NCBI GenBank assembly: GCA_036583965.1
Contig: JAZBQD010000027.1
Location: 19,581,001-19,645,000, forward strand
From: Prunella strophiata
Lineage: Eukaryota; Chordata; Aves; Passeriformes; Prunellidae
Direction of reading: 5' to 3'
Length of the DNA: 64,000 nt
In this document: piece after piece, positions 50,381 through 64,000 of the stretch
Layout: every line of letters begins with the position of its first letter
How positions within the stretch are numbered: position 1 is the first letter of the stretch
Notes under the pieces: generated by a model
Told to the model about the DNA's origin: nothing
The model's input: only the letters and a program-made list of their open reading frames with translations
Database searches by the model: none
Program-made: the position numbers and the translations under genes

Positions 50381-53300
50381 GCAGAAGAAAAAAAAGTTGC
50401 CAAGCAAAGGAACATACTGGAAAAATTAAAGAAGCTTATTGTCATTGAAATTATTCCCCAAAGTACAAGACCAGTATTATTCAGAGGTCCAGATATGAGA
50501 CAGCTTTAAGAAAAATTTTGAGAGATACTTTCAGTATACTTTTATGTATAAAAAACTAGTTGTTCTGCTTGTTTGCAAGGAAATCTTCTATCTCAAGCCT
50601 TCATAAGTACACATACAATGGGAATGTAAAAATTAAGACTAAGCAGAAGTGATTTGAATAGTGTATTTTCAGGTTGAAATAAGGAAAAGATTACAGGGAC
50701 AGTTTACTTTAAAGCAGTATGTTTTATGTTACCCAAAATGATGGAATCATTGAAATTCGTGTTCATGCATTCTTTGCTGCATAGTTACAGGATACTGGCT
50801 GCCTCCTTTTCAGCTGAAGAGTGGCTTTTTGCTTTCAAGTGCTCTTCCTGAAACACACTATTATTCCAACAACAGTCACAACAATGCCTCATCTAAAAAA
50901 CACCCAAAAAGAAATGAAAGTTGTGTCTGAAAGGATCAAGAGGGACTGAGGGGGAAGATGGTGTAGCTGCCTTTTCTACAGCATCTTCTTTGTTCTCGTA
51001 ATGACTCAGAATTGCTTGACATTCATGGCAGAAGAAATCTTTGCTCTCTATAGTGAAAACTTTATTATTATTTTTGTAAGAATCCTTCACATAACAGTAT
51101 TCTTATTTTTACCAAGGGTGAGAAAAAGATATTCACGTCATCCAGCATATGTATTCAAAGTATGTTCCCTTGAGCAAAACTTAGGCCTCAAATATACTGC
51201 AGCAGATTAAACAATGTAGCTATAGAAGATACCTGAGCTGCCATTACAGTTTATTTTTAGCTCTACATGCCGCTGAGAGTCAATCATTATTAATTCTGTT
51301 AATTTTTCACCTAACAGTTGTTCACATAGTAGACCTTATAGCACTGCTTTCTGTTCATGACCCATGCTTAAGGCAATGAAGACAAGAAGGAGTTTCTACC
51401 CAGGCTTCAAGCACACCAGGTGTACAGTAGCTGGTAGGTCAAATAAACACCTCTCTTGATGGAAAGAGAAACCTGCACAGGACTTCAGTGAATTTGGTGC
51501 AATGTCACTTTAAGGAATTCAGACATCTGCATGGTTGATTTAGAGCCTCTATAGTGAGTAATCAGAAGTTGACATGTATTAAAAGCAATTAAAGTTATTG
51601 TGGAAATCTGCATAAGGAATAACAATCTGTGCTGATGTGATTGTTTTTGTAAAGTCCTTTGTGGGAGCCTTTTAAAATTGGATAGAAATATATGTGAATT
51701 TTGGAGGTTGGACTGCTAAACCGTGTGCCTTAAGTGTGTAAAATTAGGTCAATTGTCCTCCCATCCATTGACCTTTCATTGTGAACCTCATTCTATGTTG
51801 GTAATTAGTTTGTATAAGCAACACCTGTATTTACATTTACCATTATACATATAGATCTACATTATATCTCAGTTTGTATATACATCTATAATTTAAATAT
51901 TGACTACTGATCATCATAACTGAAGACTTTCTGGACAGAAAATTGTTTCAAACTCCTGCTTTTCTCCCATCATAATTTACAGTTGCTAAAATAATTTTTG
52001 GATTTTGCAAGGAAGAAATCAAATTATTGGTGTAACATGGGTAAAACAACAGAAGATGGATGGGATAAAATCCTGCATCACTGTTTTTAGTGTATTCAGT
52101 CATTTCTTTGTACTTGAGAGGAAGCCAGGACTAGAAGTAAGGTTTTTTCAAAGGGAGCATCAATTCCAGTGGTCACTATTGAATACATAGGCACAGTTTG
52201 AGGACCAGTTTGAAAAACTCAAAGGATGCCTAACACTGCAGTAAATAAACTAGCTGCCTATCAGATAGATCTCCAGTACTGCAGTAAAGATCAAAGGTTG
52301 TAACTGTAGTGTGCTACATGAGGAAAATGGGGATACTAAATGAGCCTTGTAGATATCTCAAAATGCAGTAAATTAACTAAAAAGCTGGGAGAGGTATTCA
52401 TGCTTTATTGTGTGTAGGATGATAAGGGGAAATTGCTGATCTGATGTGGAGAGGAAACCCAAATACCTTTGACTCTGAAGTTGGCAAATAGCATGCAAAT
52501 GGAGGTCCTGAGGGATATTGATGAAAGCAGGAATGGGGCACCCTGGTTTTGCTTCCCTGGAGAGCTAGTGCCAATACTCTGTGGCTCCTTGTTATAATTT
52601 ATGCATTTTCTAGAAAATTGGAGTGTTGTGGTACTAATATTAATCCAAGCCTTTCAAGTTTGTTTTTTTTTTTTTTTCTGAAGGAGGGCTGAAATTCATA
52701 GAAAGTAGATATTATGAAGAAGATGAAAGGCTAAGTATGAATTTGATCTTGTATTTAAAAATCCGGGAATGATTGCTATTAGTTAGTTCTTAGGGTTTTG
52801 AATCTTTCTGCTTGATGAAGCAATTTTATTCCTTCCCTTGTGTGCCTTTTTGTGAAGAACATAGGGTAGGATGTTTTATGTACATCAAGCCTATACTTTG
52901 TTTTACAATATTGATTTGTTGTTAATTGGACTAGAACCAACTCTGAATACAGACATTTCCACATACTCTCCTGTTACCATTTATAAAATGAGGAGAAATT
53001 AGCTTATGGGGAAGCACACTTTTGGATTAGCCTTTTCAGGGACAGAAGCCACGGACTCTGTGCTCGTATTCATCCTTCTCTTTCACAGACACTTCACTTG
53101 GTGCACATAAATCTTCCTGCTCCTTGTAGTAGAGGAGCAAGACTTGTCCTATGTGGTTTTGCAGGTACTGGAAATGTGTTAGTCCATTTGGCACTGAGCA
53201 TTATGGTTTATACAGCTGATTTTTATTATCCAGCAGTTCAAGAACTAATTTTTTATTCTTTCTGAGGATTTTAAAGAATGTTTTTCAAGTAATATGTCTG

Positions 53301-54424
53301 ATTTTTTTTCCTGTCTTTGAGCATTGTTTTTGATTCCACTTTCACCGTGGAAGTCTACCACACCATTTAGAAGCTGATCACAAGGCTCCAAGTGATGTGT
53401 CTGCCTGTATTTAAATTCAACAGCTATCAGCTTAAATTGGTGTGCTTAAAAGATTATTTGTTATAACATAAAACCATTCTTTTCCTTTTTCCTCCCTTGT
53501 CTCCTGACTTCTTTCTGCTTTCATTAACAAAGACTGAAAGACTTGGGTACTCAAAGGCAGATTTGCATTTCCTCTATTTCCAGTCTAAATACATTCCATT
53601 TGCTTATGAAATTAATTTTAGACAAAAGAAAAAGTTCCCTTCCAATTACATTTTATAAATTTGTAGTAGTGTAATAGTGGTTTTCTTAATCCATCACAGA
53701 AGCTTTATGAAGCTTTAGTGTTGTATTTATTCTCATGTATTTATGGATGAAATAATGTTAATTTCAAGCTATCTCTTCCATTTGCAAAACATAATTTCTC
53801 AATGTAAGCATTTGTTTCTTCTTCTTTGTGCACAGGCTTTAAAGAGCTTATGCAGTACAATTTATAGATGAAGTTCACTCTCTTGCATTGGAGCTATGGA
53901 TCTCCTAAATGCAGGTTAAATGCAGCAGGACAAAAGTAGTTTTAACACCAAAGGGAGGGTAAAACTACACTAAAAGATCAGGGAAGCTGGTAGAAGACAA
54001 TTGTTGAGTATTTGGGGGTTTTAGGTTAGGATTCTGTGTCTGCTTTCCCTAGACACTATTAGTTAGTTTGTTTCTTGAGTTTTGTTTGCTGAGTCTAGGA
54101 CCATATGAGTGTTTGATGACAAATATCAGTGAGGAAGGAGGAAAAGTCTCCAGAACAGAGTTTTCTGGAGTGAAGGCTGAGGAAATCACTAGGCTCAGAG
54201 TATGACAATGGCCAGATTATGCCCTCTAGACTCCCCCTTAAATGTCTCTGTAGTTCTGAGGACATTGACTTCTGTGTTCCTGAAGTTCTTCACTTCGCAG
54301 TCCAGCAGTAATGCAATTGTCATGCTATGTAATTTAGCCTAAACCAGCTAAACATGCTTAAGAATCAAAAAATGTATGCCTTAGAAGGAGGTGATTTACA
54401 AACTGATCCTGGATCCATGTCTGT

Positions 54425-54559
54425 CTATCTAATCTAGCTATCTAATCTAGCTATCTAATCTAGCTATCTAATCTAGCTATCTAATCTAGCTATCTAATCT
54501 AGCTATCTAATCTAGCTATCTAATCTAGCTATCTAATCTATCTATCTATCTATCTATCT
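54425..54559. repeat. 13-bp minisatellite (ctatctaatctag)n with a (TCTA)n tail
   Basis: Eight perfect copies of the 13-bp unit from 54425 to 54528, a ninth copy that breaks off at 54540, then pure TCTA repeats to about 54559. The unit can be read as TCTA repeats interrupted by one A and one G, so the minisatellite probably grew from a TCTA microsatellite. Identity between copies indicates recent expansion or homogenisation, and copy number is likely variable between individuals. Confidence 0.95.
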
Positions 54560-55282
54560 CTTTGAAATAATTTCTACTACCTGCACCTTCTAGCATTAGC
54601 TATAATGGAGTATTGAGGGTAGCTACCTTCAATAAGAAGGTAAGAATTTTAATTAAAACACACTCGTGTAACTTCACATTTTGCATAACAAAAGATCACA
54701 GCAGCTGAGAATAGAAAACTGCTATTATCATAAATACATATGTCATGATGATGAATATTTAACATATCTCTTCAATCTAAATGTAAGTATATTTTGTTGT
54801 GTATTTCATTTCTTCCTTCTTTCTCTGATTTTTACCTAGGTGGCTCTATTTTAAACAGGCACTATGAAGAAATTGGTAATGCCTGAAACATTATCTTGGC
54901 TCAGGCAAGTAAAAGTACCAAAAGGTAATCAAATGTTAATGTAGATCAACATCATCCCATGAGTCAGCACTGACACAGAGCACTTTTATGCATTCAAGGT
55001 CAGCATCAATTTCTTCCTATTAATATTGTTTATAATATTCAGTGAAGGCACGGGTTTTGCTCCTTGTATTTGAAAGCAAGATTTTTCTTTTGATAATACA
55101 TGCAGACAGAGAGCATTCTGAGCTAGAGTATTTTTTCAGTTATATAGGTGTTTAACCATTTAAAACCTGAATAAACCCACTTTATAATATAGCTGCTCCT
55201 TAGATATATAATTTAAGTCATCTTCATAATTGTTATTTTCTCAGAGAGAATTTGAGAAATACAAAATAATAAAATGTCTCAC

Positions 55283-55321
<39 letters not shown>

Positions 55322-58300
55322 CAGTCCAGGAGTGCATGCATTTATTGATGTGTTCCTCGTAAAATCTGTCCCTCTGTAAGTGATGATTCCCCATACTGAG
55401 CTCACAAAACAATTTTAATACATCACTGTATTAAGGAGTTATCTAATTCTACATTTTATAGCACACCTTGAACAAATTTTAGTTTATAATTCGTAAAATA
55501 AAAAAGCCAGTTCTGTTAAATGAATCAAAAGACTTGTGTTCTTACCTCTGAACTGTTAATTAAGCCCCAAATACTGGAAACACCTGGAATTTCAAACATA
55601 AAGGATTGTGAGGAATTACTTCTAGAGTCAATTTCCTGTGATTTCTTTGTGAAGAGAAAGCCCAGGCCATTTGGTATTTTTAGATTCTTGTGGTTGTACA
55701 TTCTGACTGAACATGAACATGTATTAAATAGCAGATGTCAAAGTAAACAAATTCCAGAATGCTAAGAGAGATGTTTAAAAGTGGTAAAAATATCATAATC
55801 CTTTTCCATTTCCTATCAAAATACAGAATGCGGAGCACAGGCACATAAAACCACTTGAAAAGACAGCTTGTCATACTTCTGGATGTATTTGGGAAAATAA
55901 CACATTTACTGAAATGCCATGGAAGATTAACAAATTAATTATGTATAAGCTGACCTCTTATATCCTTGGGCTCTCACTGCTATCTCATTCTCTCTCAATG
56001 CCACTCTGATACAAATTTAATTGGAAACACAGTTCCTTATGCCACTTTGAGTTTGGGTTTTATTGTCTTGCATGGGGAAGATAACCTCTAAAAGCAGGAA
56101 ACATGCATTCATAATAGTTTTCCCTCTACTTCAAATAAGAAGCCTAATTCTAAGGAATATGGAATGCAGAAACTGCTGAAATCCATATTGACATTAGGAT
56201 TAAGCAGAATTTCTTTGCAGATTCCTCAAAAATAAAACAACAGTGTTCTGTAAACAGCATTGATTAAGTACATTACATGCAAGAGACCTTTCAGAGAAGA
56301 TGCAACAAATACATATCATCTGCTCAGCTAGTCCACTACACCTCCACTATAAAGCTTTTATGTATGTTTTTCTTTAGTGTTTTAGGGACCATTTAAAAAT
56401 GAATCAAGTGATGTAGCAAGAGAAAAGCATCAGTAAGCAATTCTTTTTTACCCCTGAAATTCTCTCTTGCCTTTGCTTTTCATTGATTTATTTTATTAAT
56501 TTATTCTCTCTGCTTCTAATCACTTAATATTCATAACATTGTCATTAAAATATCATTTGCACAGAAGCATAAACATTGTCAAGAACAGGCTGCACAAAAA
56601 CCAGCATAAAACATAGCAGAAACTTTTTGAGACCATACGTCCTTGAACTCTTTACTGCTTGCGTGCTCTTCCTTCATGCTCCTGGAGGTGTCCTGAGGCC
56701 ATTCTTGTCAGAACACTGTGGGGAGCCACAAGCAGCCACCTTGTGTAGCTGCAGACAGGAGCACGAAGTGAGCCTGTTCCTTCTCTTTCCTAACACTGTA
56801 CCACACTGAGTGTTGTAGGAAGGAACATGTCTGTGGTATAGTGGAGGAATGTACCCATGAACTGAATAGAGATGATTGGAAGTCATAGTGGCAAGGGGCA
56901 ATAATTGCTATTTTTTCCAGAGATTTGCAGCATGTATTGGTGGTGTACCGCGGGCCAAGTCTGGGATCCAACTTCATTCTCCAAGGAAACACTTCTATTT
57001 TCTCAGTTGCACTTACATTCTCCTTTTCCCTTGTGTTGAATTTTCTGTCAGTTTAGAAATAAAGTTAGCTGGTATAAGGCAGCAGATATCCTATATCCTG
57101 CAGGCTTAACCTGACCTTTAGAGATTAAATTAACACACTTTTATTGGACCTGCCTGGTTCCACAATATTATTGATGCTTTTCTGAAACTATTATGTAAAC
57201 TGTTATGTAAAATTTCCACTCTCTTCTATGCCATAAGGCAATAGCTGTGGGGAATAACAGCACAGATGCTTAAACATTGTGAATCCAGTGCTTTAGACTC
57301 TGCATTTTGGAGGGAGTTGTGAAGGGAGATAGAGGTGCCCTGGAGCATGCTAGAGAAATGCTGGAGGAAGGAGATAGGGTTGTGTGATAAGGAAGAGGGG
57401 TGCTGTACAGCACAGCCCCTCTGGGAATGGACTCTGTTAATGGTTATAGTGACAGCAGAAGATCAGAACTCAGTAAAAAGGTCTCTTACTGATTGGTTGA
57501 GGCTGCTGGTAAAAAAGTTAGTGTTTTCCTTCTAAATTCTAGAAATGCGGACTTGTAAACTTTGGTGAGGTGAAAATTAGTTTCCATATCTTCAGCTTCA
57601 GTATTTTCACAGTTTATTTTGCAGCAATGTTTTTCTTATCTGCTCAGTTGCAAGTGAATGTAAGTATGTGCAAGTTAGAGAATAAGAGATTGAAAGATTT
57701 CAGCAATGAGAGTATTTATAATCTGATAAATCAGGCCACTTTGAAGCTTCAAAAAGAACTGTACTAGAGTGACATTTAGTAACAAGGCATATTGCCAGTG
57801 CCTCATTTGTAAAATTTATTAATAGCTGTCACCACTTCAGAGCAGTCAAATCTTATTAACAAGCTTATCCTAAATTAATGGTGGTGCCACAGAGCTGTAC
57901 AGTTAGTGCTGATGGATGTGGTCATAGTCACTGAGATTGACATATCAGGCTGTAGAGCTCTTTGCTGAGAGGAGATGGAAGCATAGGAGGTAAAGCCAAC
58001 CTTCCCTATTTTTTTGTCTCCCACTGTAGGTGTTAATATATTCCTTGCCCATTTTTTATTGTGTCTTATACTTACCTACATTACAAAATAGTTATACATT
58101 ATGACAGTGTATGCTTGTGGTAATTTAGGATACCAACACCTATATTCAAGAGAAGCAAATATTAGTTATAACCTGCTCAGTATATTTCTACTTTATGGGT
58201 TTAGCAGGTATCTGCTCTTGCTGCAGCAGTGTAGCATCTTTTTCTTCATTTATTTTTGTAGCAAATGTAATCCGTGATTTTCCTGCAATCTAAGCTTTTC

Positions 58301-59963
58301 TAATGTAAAATTTGTTTTGGAAAAAATGGTACACACTGGGTTTATGTTAGTATCTGGGAAGAGCAGAGATTGCCAAAGGATCCTCTCTAATACAGAGGGT
58401 CAGCCTGTGTGGATTCCCTGGGTTCAAGCAGAAAAACAGCTTCACTCCTGAAGGAAAAAATAATTCCCTCCTTTCTAGCTTCAAGAAGAGGCTGTTTAGA
58501 TGAGCTGACTGGGCAGGGCAAAAGAGAAAACTCAGGCCTTGAGAATCAGTGGGCGCTGCTAGCTTCTCATTTTAGTTTGAATTCTGGACCTTCTTCTTCA
58601 CTATGTCAAAAGAACGGAGTAGCCTTTTTGCCTTTTCCCATATTTTTTAGCTTTCATGATCTTGAAGTGTGAAGTGTTTCATTTTTATACTCTGTGGGCT
58701 TGTACTACTTAGTGCCTTATACTGCTGAATTTTGGACTGTGAGGGCTCTAACTTGGTGGCATGTTGCTTTCTGAGCATCTAAGACACTGATTTTACCATG
58801 AGCTGGTCTCTTGGCATCTGAATCCTAATGGTTTACAGAACAGAGAGTTCCTTTGCACCCTAGATGAATAATAATAGAAACTGCTGTAGTATGGCAAGCA
58901 AAAGCCCTGTCTGGATCAATACAAAAAGGGCTTCCCATGAAAAATTTTATGGATACTGAGATAAAATTTAGAACCATGTGCTTATTTAATCTCTGTGCAT
59001 TTGTAATACAGATGTCTCAAAAGATCACCTCTGACTAATTTAATACCCTGAAAAAATATTCTGCTGTTTCCTTACTGCTTGTTTAATTTTATCTTTCTTG
59101 CAGTGCTCTTATTTAATAAATAAAATTTACTAGTCTTATGCTCATCACTTGTTTTTTCTTGTGTTGTATGTTGGCAAGATTGTAACTGTTGTGACTCTTC
59201 TTGATTTTTTCCCAATTTCAACATCTCCTTTTTCTCCTTCAGCATCTCCATTTACAAACATAAAAATATTTATGTAGAAATATATGGTAAAGACACTTAA
59301 AAGGCAAAGAAGTAGCATTTTTTTATTTCAGCTTAGACTTTTTCATATGTATCCAACTGAAAGCTTCTTTAAAACATGGAGTGTCCTGAACTCTGTCGCA
59401 ATTTAAAATGAGATCATTTCATATTCCTTTTGCTTGACAATTGCTAAATGAGATCTGGAACAAGCACAGCTTTGATTTCACCTTCAGACACAAATTTTGT
59501 CTAAGCACAGTGGATACATTTTTAGCTCTTCACCTAAGCACTTCCTATGACTAATCCCTGTAGCAGTATCTTTTCTTTCCAGTTTTTAGTTTCCTTACCT
59601 GCCCTCATAATTATTGGCCATTTTTCTGTTTCTCAGCTGGGCTATCTCATGTTGTGCTTTTTAACACTGCATTGAATAGTAACTTTCTCTAATGTCTTGG
59701 TACTTTTTCTAGTCATTGTCGTTTTGATTTTTAAAATTATACTTATTTTGGCCAGAAAAAAAAAATCACAAACCTGAAGCCAACCAAAGCTTAAATAGAC
59801 AAATCTAGACAGAACTATAAAGGTGCAGAAAAATCCCTATTGCTTTTTTGGGAGAAAAGTTCTCTCACCAGGACACTTGGTAGCCACTTGCCAGTTAAAA
59901 CCAGTTATTTTTCAGTCACCCCCAGTGATAATCATATGGAGGGAGTGTGTGTAGATTATGGAT
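54560..59963. other. Intergenic DNA, no gene seen
   Basis: AT-rich flank with one 37-base poly(A) tract. A moderately GC-richer segment at about 56640-56980 has open frames on both strands without recognisable products. Confidence 0.7.
55284..55320. repeat. Poly(A) tract, 37 bases
   Basis: Uninterrupted run of 37 A. The sequence to its left (AT-rich, no open frame or LINE similarity) does not look like a retrotransposed body. Confidence 0.95.
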
Positions 59964-60220
59964 TCTTAGAACCATAGAATAGGTGTGAGTTGGAAGGAAT
60001 CTGTGGGCAGAAACACCTCCCACTAGACCAGGCTGCTCCAAGGGCCATCCAGCCTGGCTTTGAGCACTTCCAGGAATGAGACATCCACAGCATGCCTGGG
60101 CAACCTGTGCCCGTGCCTCACCACCCTCACAGGGAAGAATTTCTTTCTGATGTCTGATGTAAACCTACTCCCTCTCAGTTTAAAGCCAGTCTCCTTTGTC
60201 CTAGCACTGCATGTCCTTGT
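59964..60220 (-). mobile_element. CR1-type LINE fragment, 5'-truncated, sense on minus
   Basis: Starts with 'accatagaataggtgtgagttgg', the reverse of the CR1 3' end with its ATTCTATG-type tail. It continues with the typical 'ccatccagcctggctttgagcacttccagg', 'gggcaacctgtgcc', 'agggaagaatttctttctgatgtc' and 'ctcctttgtccta' blocks. Diverged and truncated at its 5' end. Located in the flank upstream of OLFM3. Confidence 0.9.
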
Positions 60221-63200
60221 AGATGTTTAGAATTTTCTGCTTGTCCAAGTAGCATGACCTCAGATAATCCTGCTGTGACAGTAAGGGAACACATCCCTGT
60301 GAGCTCATTGCTCACCTGACAGTGAGCTTTATTGCAGGCAAATCTGGCTGAATAATACTGTTTCTTTCCCCAGGCTAGTATGTCAAGGTGTACTACTGGC
60401 TTATTTTGTTGCAAACACAACAGGCATTGTCATTGTGTTCTGATTGTGAGTTTCTGTATTTTCATCGGATTATATATTCTCCAAGTTTGTGCAGTCTTCA
60501 AGAAAAAAAAGTTTAGCAAAAGGTGAAATATGTTAAAACATGAATGATAAAGACTTTTACTTACTCCTGAGGGCTCACTCCTGTTACTAGAGTGGTCTGC
60601 TCACTTAAGTACCTTTTATGTTCACAGCTTTGTGCCTGGTAGAGAAATGATGGTTAGTGAGGAATATGAGTTGGTAAATGCCCTAAAACAGCAGGTAATT
60701 TAGGGTGATAACCAACAGTTACAAGGGCAAATGTGTTGGCTGACAAATGTATTTCCCACTTGTGTTAAAGATCTACAAATGGTTGTGTTGTTTCTCGTTT
60801 ATTTTACAGTATTGCAACACTGTCACTGGAGTTGATATATTTTAAAATATTTTTGTAAATGTGCTTCTGTAGTTGCAAATATTGAAATTATATAGAATTG
60901 AGGAGGCCAATCATAGTAAACAGTGCTGCATTTAGTTGCTTTTTATGAAGAACCTTGTTTAAGTGAAATGCTTATTTAGGCTTCTGGTTGGACTAAAGTT
61001 CAAATCCTAGGAAAAGCAAAGCTGCTTTTGGTATTCTAACTAGAAATTTGCCTAACAATTGGAAATCCTAGGCAATTGGTTCCTTTGGTAGGATTCCCTT
61101 ACTCTGAAACAAACAAGATCAGGTCATCCTCTCACCCCTAAGAATTTTCCATATAAGTCCAAGTTGAGTTGTGGTGGCAAGTAAAGAAAATTGTATTCCT
61201 TGTTACTTGTGGCAGAAAGTGAGTCTTGCAAGAAATTGGGAGAGGCAGATTAGAATGCTCTTGAACTTGGGAAGATAATAAAAAATCCTTTGGTGATCCA
61301 GAGAAGAAGATGCATAAATCTAAACTTACAGGAGAGTTAAGAGTGCTTGAGGTTAGAAGGAGCCTATCAGGGAGAAGGTCTGTGCCAACAAGTATTGCAC
61401 CAATGTAGCTGAGCTGACACAGCACACTGCAGGTGAGATATATTTTGGGAAGTACCATATTTTACCAAAACTCTAGTTAAGCTCCAAATGTCTACTTCTG
61501 TGCATTTCTTTTTCATTGCAGATAGTTTAGATATTTACAGGTGAGTATAACCACTGCGTTATATTCTGTCCATCTTTTTTCTGTACTTCTGTACTATCAA
61601 TCCAGTTATCTTTTTTATCCTGTCTTTATTTCCATCAGGTGAGCAGATCTTGTCCTGCAATGATTTTCTTTCCTTCATCTCTTAATTTGCTTAGAGAGTT
61701 GAGAGTTCCTCAGAAAGAGATCTTGTCAGAACTTTGAACTCCTTGTCTGTTTACAGTAAATGAAAAATTATGTAATAATTGAATTAAAAATATGCATAAT
61801 ATATATGCACATATTGTTAACCTCTATTGTGTCCCTAGCAGGAGTATTCACAAGGAAGGTGAAAATAGAAGCATTTTAATGGCTTTTAGTAATGGCCATA
61901 TGTTTCCAATAGATGTTAGAAAGGCTATTTCAAATTTAGTGTTTTTCAAAATTTAAAAGTCTACATGTTTACCATCAGGCAGTAGAAATAGATTGTTCCC
62001 TAGAGAACTGGCAGTGACAACCTCCAAATCATTTGTTCTTGTTCAAACGGTGTATTATGAAGAAGGGATTGTGGGAGATATGAATCATAGTCCATCTCCT
62101 CACCATAAAAAGAATTGCAATTACACTGGGAAAATACAGAGTCAGCTACATGTTGTGAGAGGTGCTCTGGTTTTGCACTCTGCAGCCAGAGCCATTGACT
62201 GCAGCAAATCACTGACCAGTTTAAAGATCTACAAATCAATGTCAGAGCCTGTAAGTCATCGCAGTATCCTAAAAGGGAGCTGACAATTTGTTCTGAAAGG
62301 AGTTTTCTCCTCCAAGGTGGCATGGGGGTAATACTAATGCAGGGAATTACTGGGTCAGGCTGACAGTCATGCCTGCAAGGGTCACCCAGGTTTCTAATGG
62401 CTAGATGCCTTATTCATAAGACAGTCTGACTCTTATTTTCATGCATTTAGGAAATGTAGGTCAAAAGCCTAATCCTTGGTATGAGGCCATGGACTTCAGC
62501 TGGATTTATATTGAGAATGAGTTTGCTTCCCACAAACTTTCTGGCTATGTAACTATTTTAACTGAATGAATCATGCTTTATACGTGTTTAATAATCATTG
62601 CAGGAAGGTGTCAAAGTGTGTTCCAACTTATTTATTAATTTTCAGGAAAATTTGCTATTACTTCATCTTCCTCAGAAGGCAATTTCATGTTTTCCTAATA
62701 TGTGGTGCAAAACAAGAGGATGTTTCAACTGGAATGCTTCAGTGAAAATGTTCCTAACACAAATGTGATACATTTAAAAGAAAAGGATGGATTTATGACA
62801 GCAAGTCTAACAATGCTGCTTTTAGCTCAGGTAGCTGCTATGATTTTAACAAAGGTATTAAAGTGTAGGGGGGGAGCTTGTCATACTATTCTGGGGTATC
62901 ATTTAGGTAAGTTTTAATGTTGCTAAATGATCTTTAGACACAAAAAATCAAAATTACAGTGTTTTAAAATAACCTTTAGTTATTTTCTGTTAAGGTGTCA
63001 GTTTATAAATAAGATTGTGCTTAGTTTTTATATTTCAGTTCTCATTAGCAGGTGAGAAAGAAGGTAAGTATTATACTTTTCTCACTTTCTATGTGAGAAA
63101 AACTATGGTTTTCTTTATGTGGCTCATCAGTAGAATGGAGACAAAAACACAATTCTGTTAAGTTGCCTCTAGTACACAATCCAACAAACCACTTTTAAAT

Positions 63201-64000
63201 TAAGTTCTTTAGGTTATTAACATGATTCAATTCAATTATGAAATTCTTTTTAATATTCAGGAAGAAACCTGCAGGCTATCCTTCAGAAGCACTTATGCAA
63301 CAGCTGCTAGAACACATAAACACCTTTTATATTGCTTGATGTAAACTCAGCACTCTTCATGATCTCCTCTCATATTCCATGCCTTAGGAAATGAAGTCAG
63401 CTGCTTTGTGATTTGCAGATGATTCATTTAACTACTTCAACACTGTCTTAAGTGTTTCTCTCTTGCTTCATAGAGTCTTCATTTGGATTGGTGGCTGTGG
63501 TATGAGCTCCAGTGGAAAATCCAGCCATATAAATACAACCATGGTCTGAGTGTAATTGGGTCTGCTTTAAACCAGGCAAAAATTATACCAGAAAAACTAT
63601 CTGTTCATAATTTTGATTAATTAAGTTTTAGGTTAAATTCACTGGAGGCAGTTTCTGATCTCAGTTGTGCTTATTTTAGGCTACTCTAGCCTTTACTATG
63701 TAGCTCACATTTCTCATCAGTGTGAAGAAGGAAACTTGTTTATAGAATGGTGTGGTTTGTATTTATCTTCATACTTATCACTTGCATTTCTTTCTTCAAT
63801 GAATACAAAGTATATTTTTCCATTTAATGTGTTGGATTGAAGTCTGATTTTTGTAATATTTTTTTTGGTTTGGAATTCAGCAGTACTATTAACAGCCAAT
63901 GAACCAGAAAGCCTATAAGCTTAGGAAGCTAATAAATGAAAGTAAGTGTAAGTCTCTTGTGATATTCTTCAGTGCCAGTGTATAAGGAAGTCAATGACTG
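60221..64000. other. Intergenic DNA, no gene seen
   Basis: Flank to the right of the second CR1 fragment. Short open frames on both strands at about 61138-61458 and 61993-62323 lack known domains. No RNA gene or repeat recognised. Confidence 0.7.

Larger units (their letters stand above)
36791..54424. other. 5'-flanking intergenic DNA, no gene seen
   Basis: Upstream of OLFM3. AT-rich non-coding sequence with simple repeats listed separately. No open frame has a recognisable domain, and I found no second CpG island. In mammals OLFM3 also has a long gene-poor upstream interval before COL11A1, which agrees with the emptiness here (established synteny, not seen in the window). Confidence 0.7.

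Noticed and set aside
54425..54559. Regular repeats considered as a CRISPR array
   Set aside because: The units are directly abutting with no unique spacers and the host is a vertebrate; this is a minisatellite.

Overview
This window is vertebrate nuclear DNA, most likely from a bird. It carries the 5' part of one recognisable gene, OLFM3 (noelin-3, optimedin), on the minus strand, followed by a long stretch with no recognisable gene. The bird assignment rests on two 5'-truncated CR1-type LINE copies of the avian/reptilian kind (about 1667-2035 and 59964-60220), on the absence of any mammalian SINE, and on compact introns. A crocodilian or turtle source cannot be excluded from sequence alone.

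Layout, left to right. Positions 172-318 hold the first exon shared by all OLFM3 transcripts (49 codons, phase 0 at both ends). Positions 5259-5387 hold an alternative first coding exon (43 codons, 'B' type, a CpG-poor promoter with a possible TATA box). Positions 36079-36147 hold the other first coding exon (23 codons, 'A' type), inside a dense CpG island at about 35730-36790. Both first exons end in frame at GT donors and can each splice to the AG acceptor at 319-320. This predicts two noelin-3 proteins with different secretory leaders and one common body. The rest of the gene (later coiled-coil exons and the olfactomedin beta-propeller) lies to the left of the window.

The first intron of the A transcript (319-36078, about 35.8 kb) contains the B promoter and exon, one CR1 copy and simple repeats, and no other convincing exon. 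From about 36800 to 64000 I see 5'-flanking DNA with simple repeats, a 13-bp minisatellite, one CR1 copy and possible conserved non-coding stretches, but no gene.

The less ordinary observations are regulatory. The leader of each first exon carries an upstream reading frame that collides with the main start: one overlaps it out of frame and runs into exon 2, and the other stops on the main ATG in an ATGA overlap. The A promoter has a very regular G-quadruplex motif on the sense strand and a three-copy 28-bp tandem repeat. I found no CRISPR array, viral element, operon or clearly new biological system.
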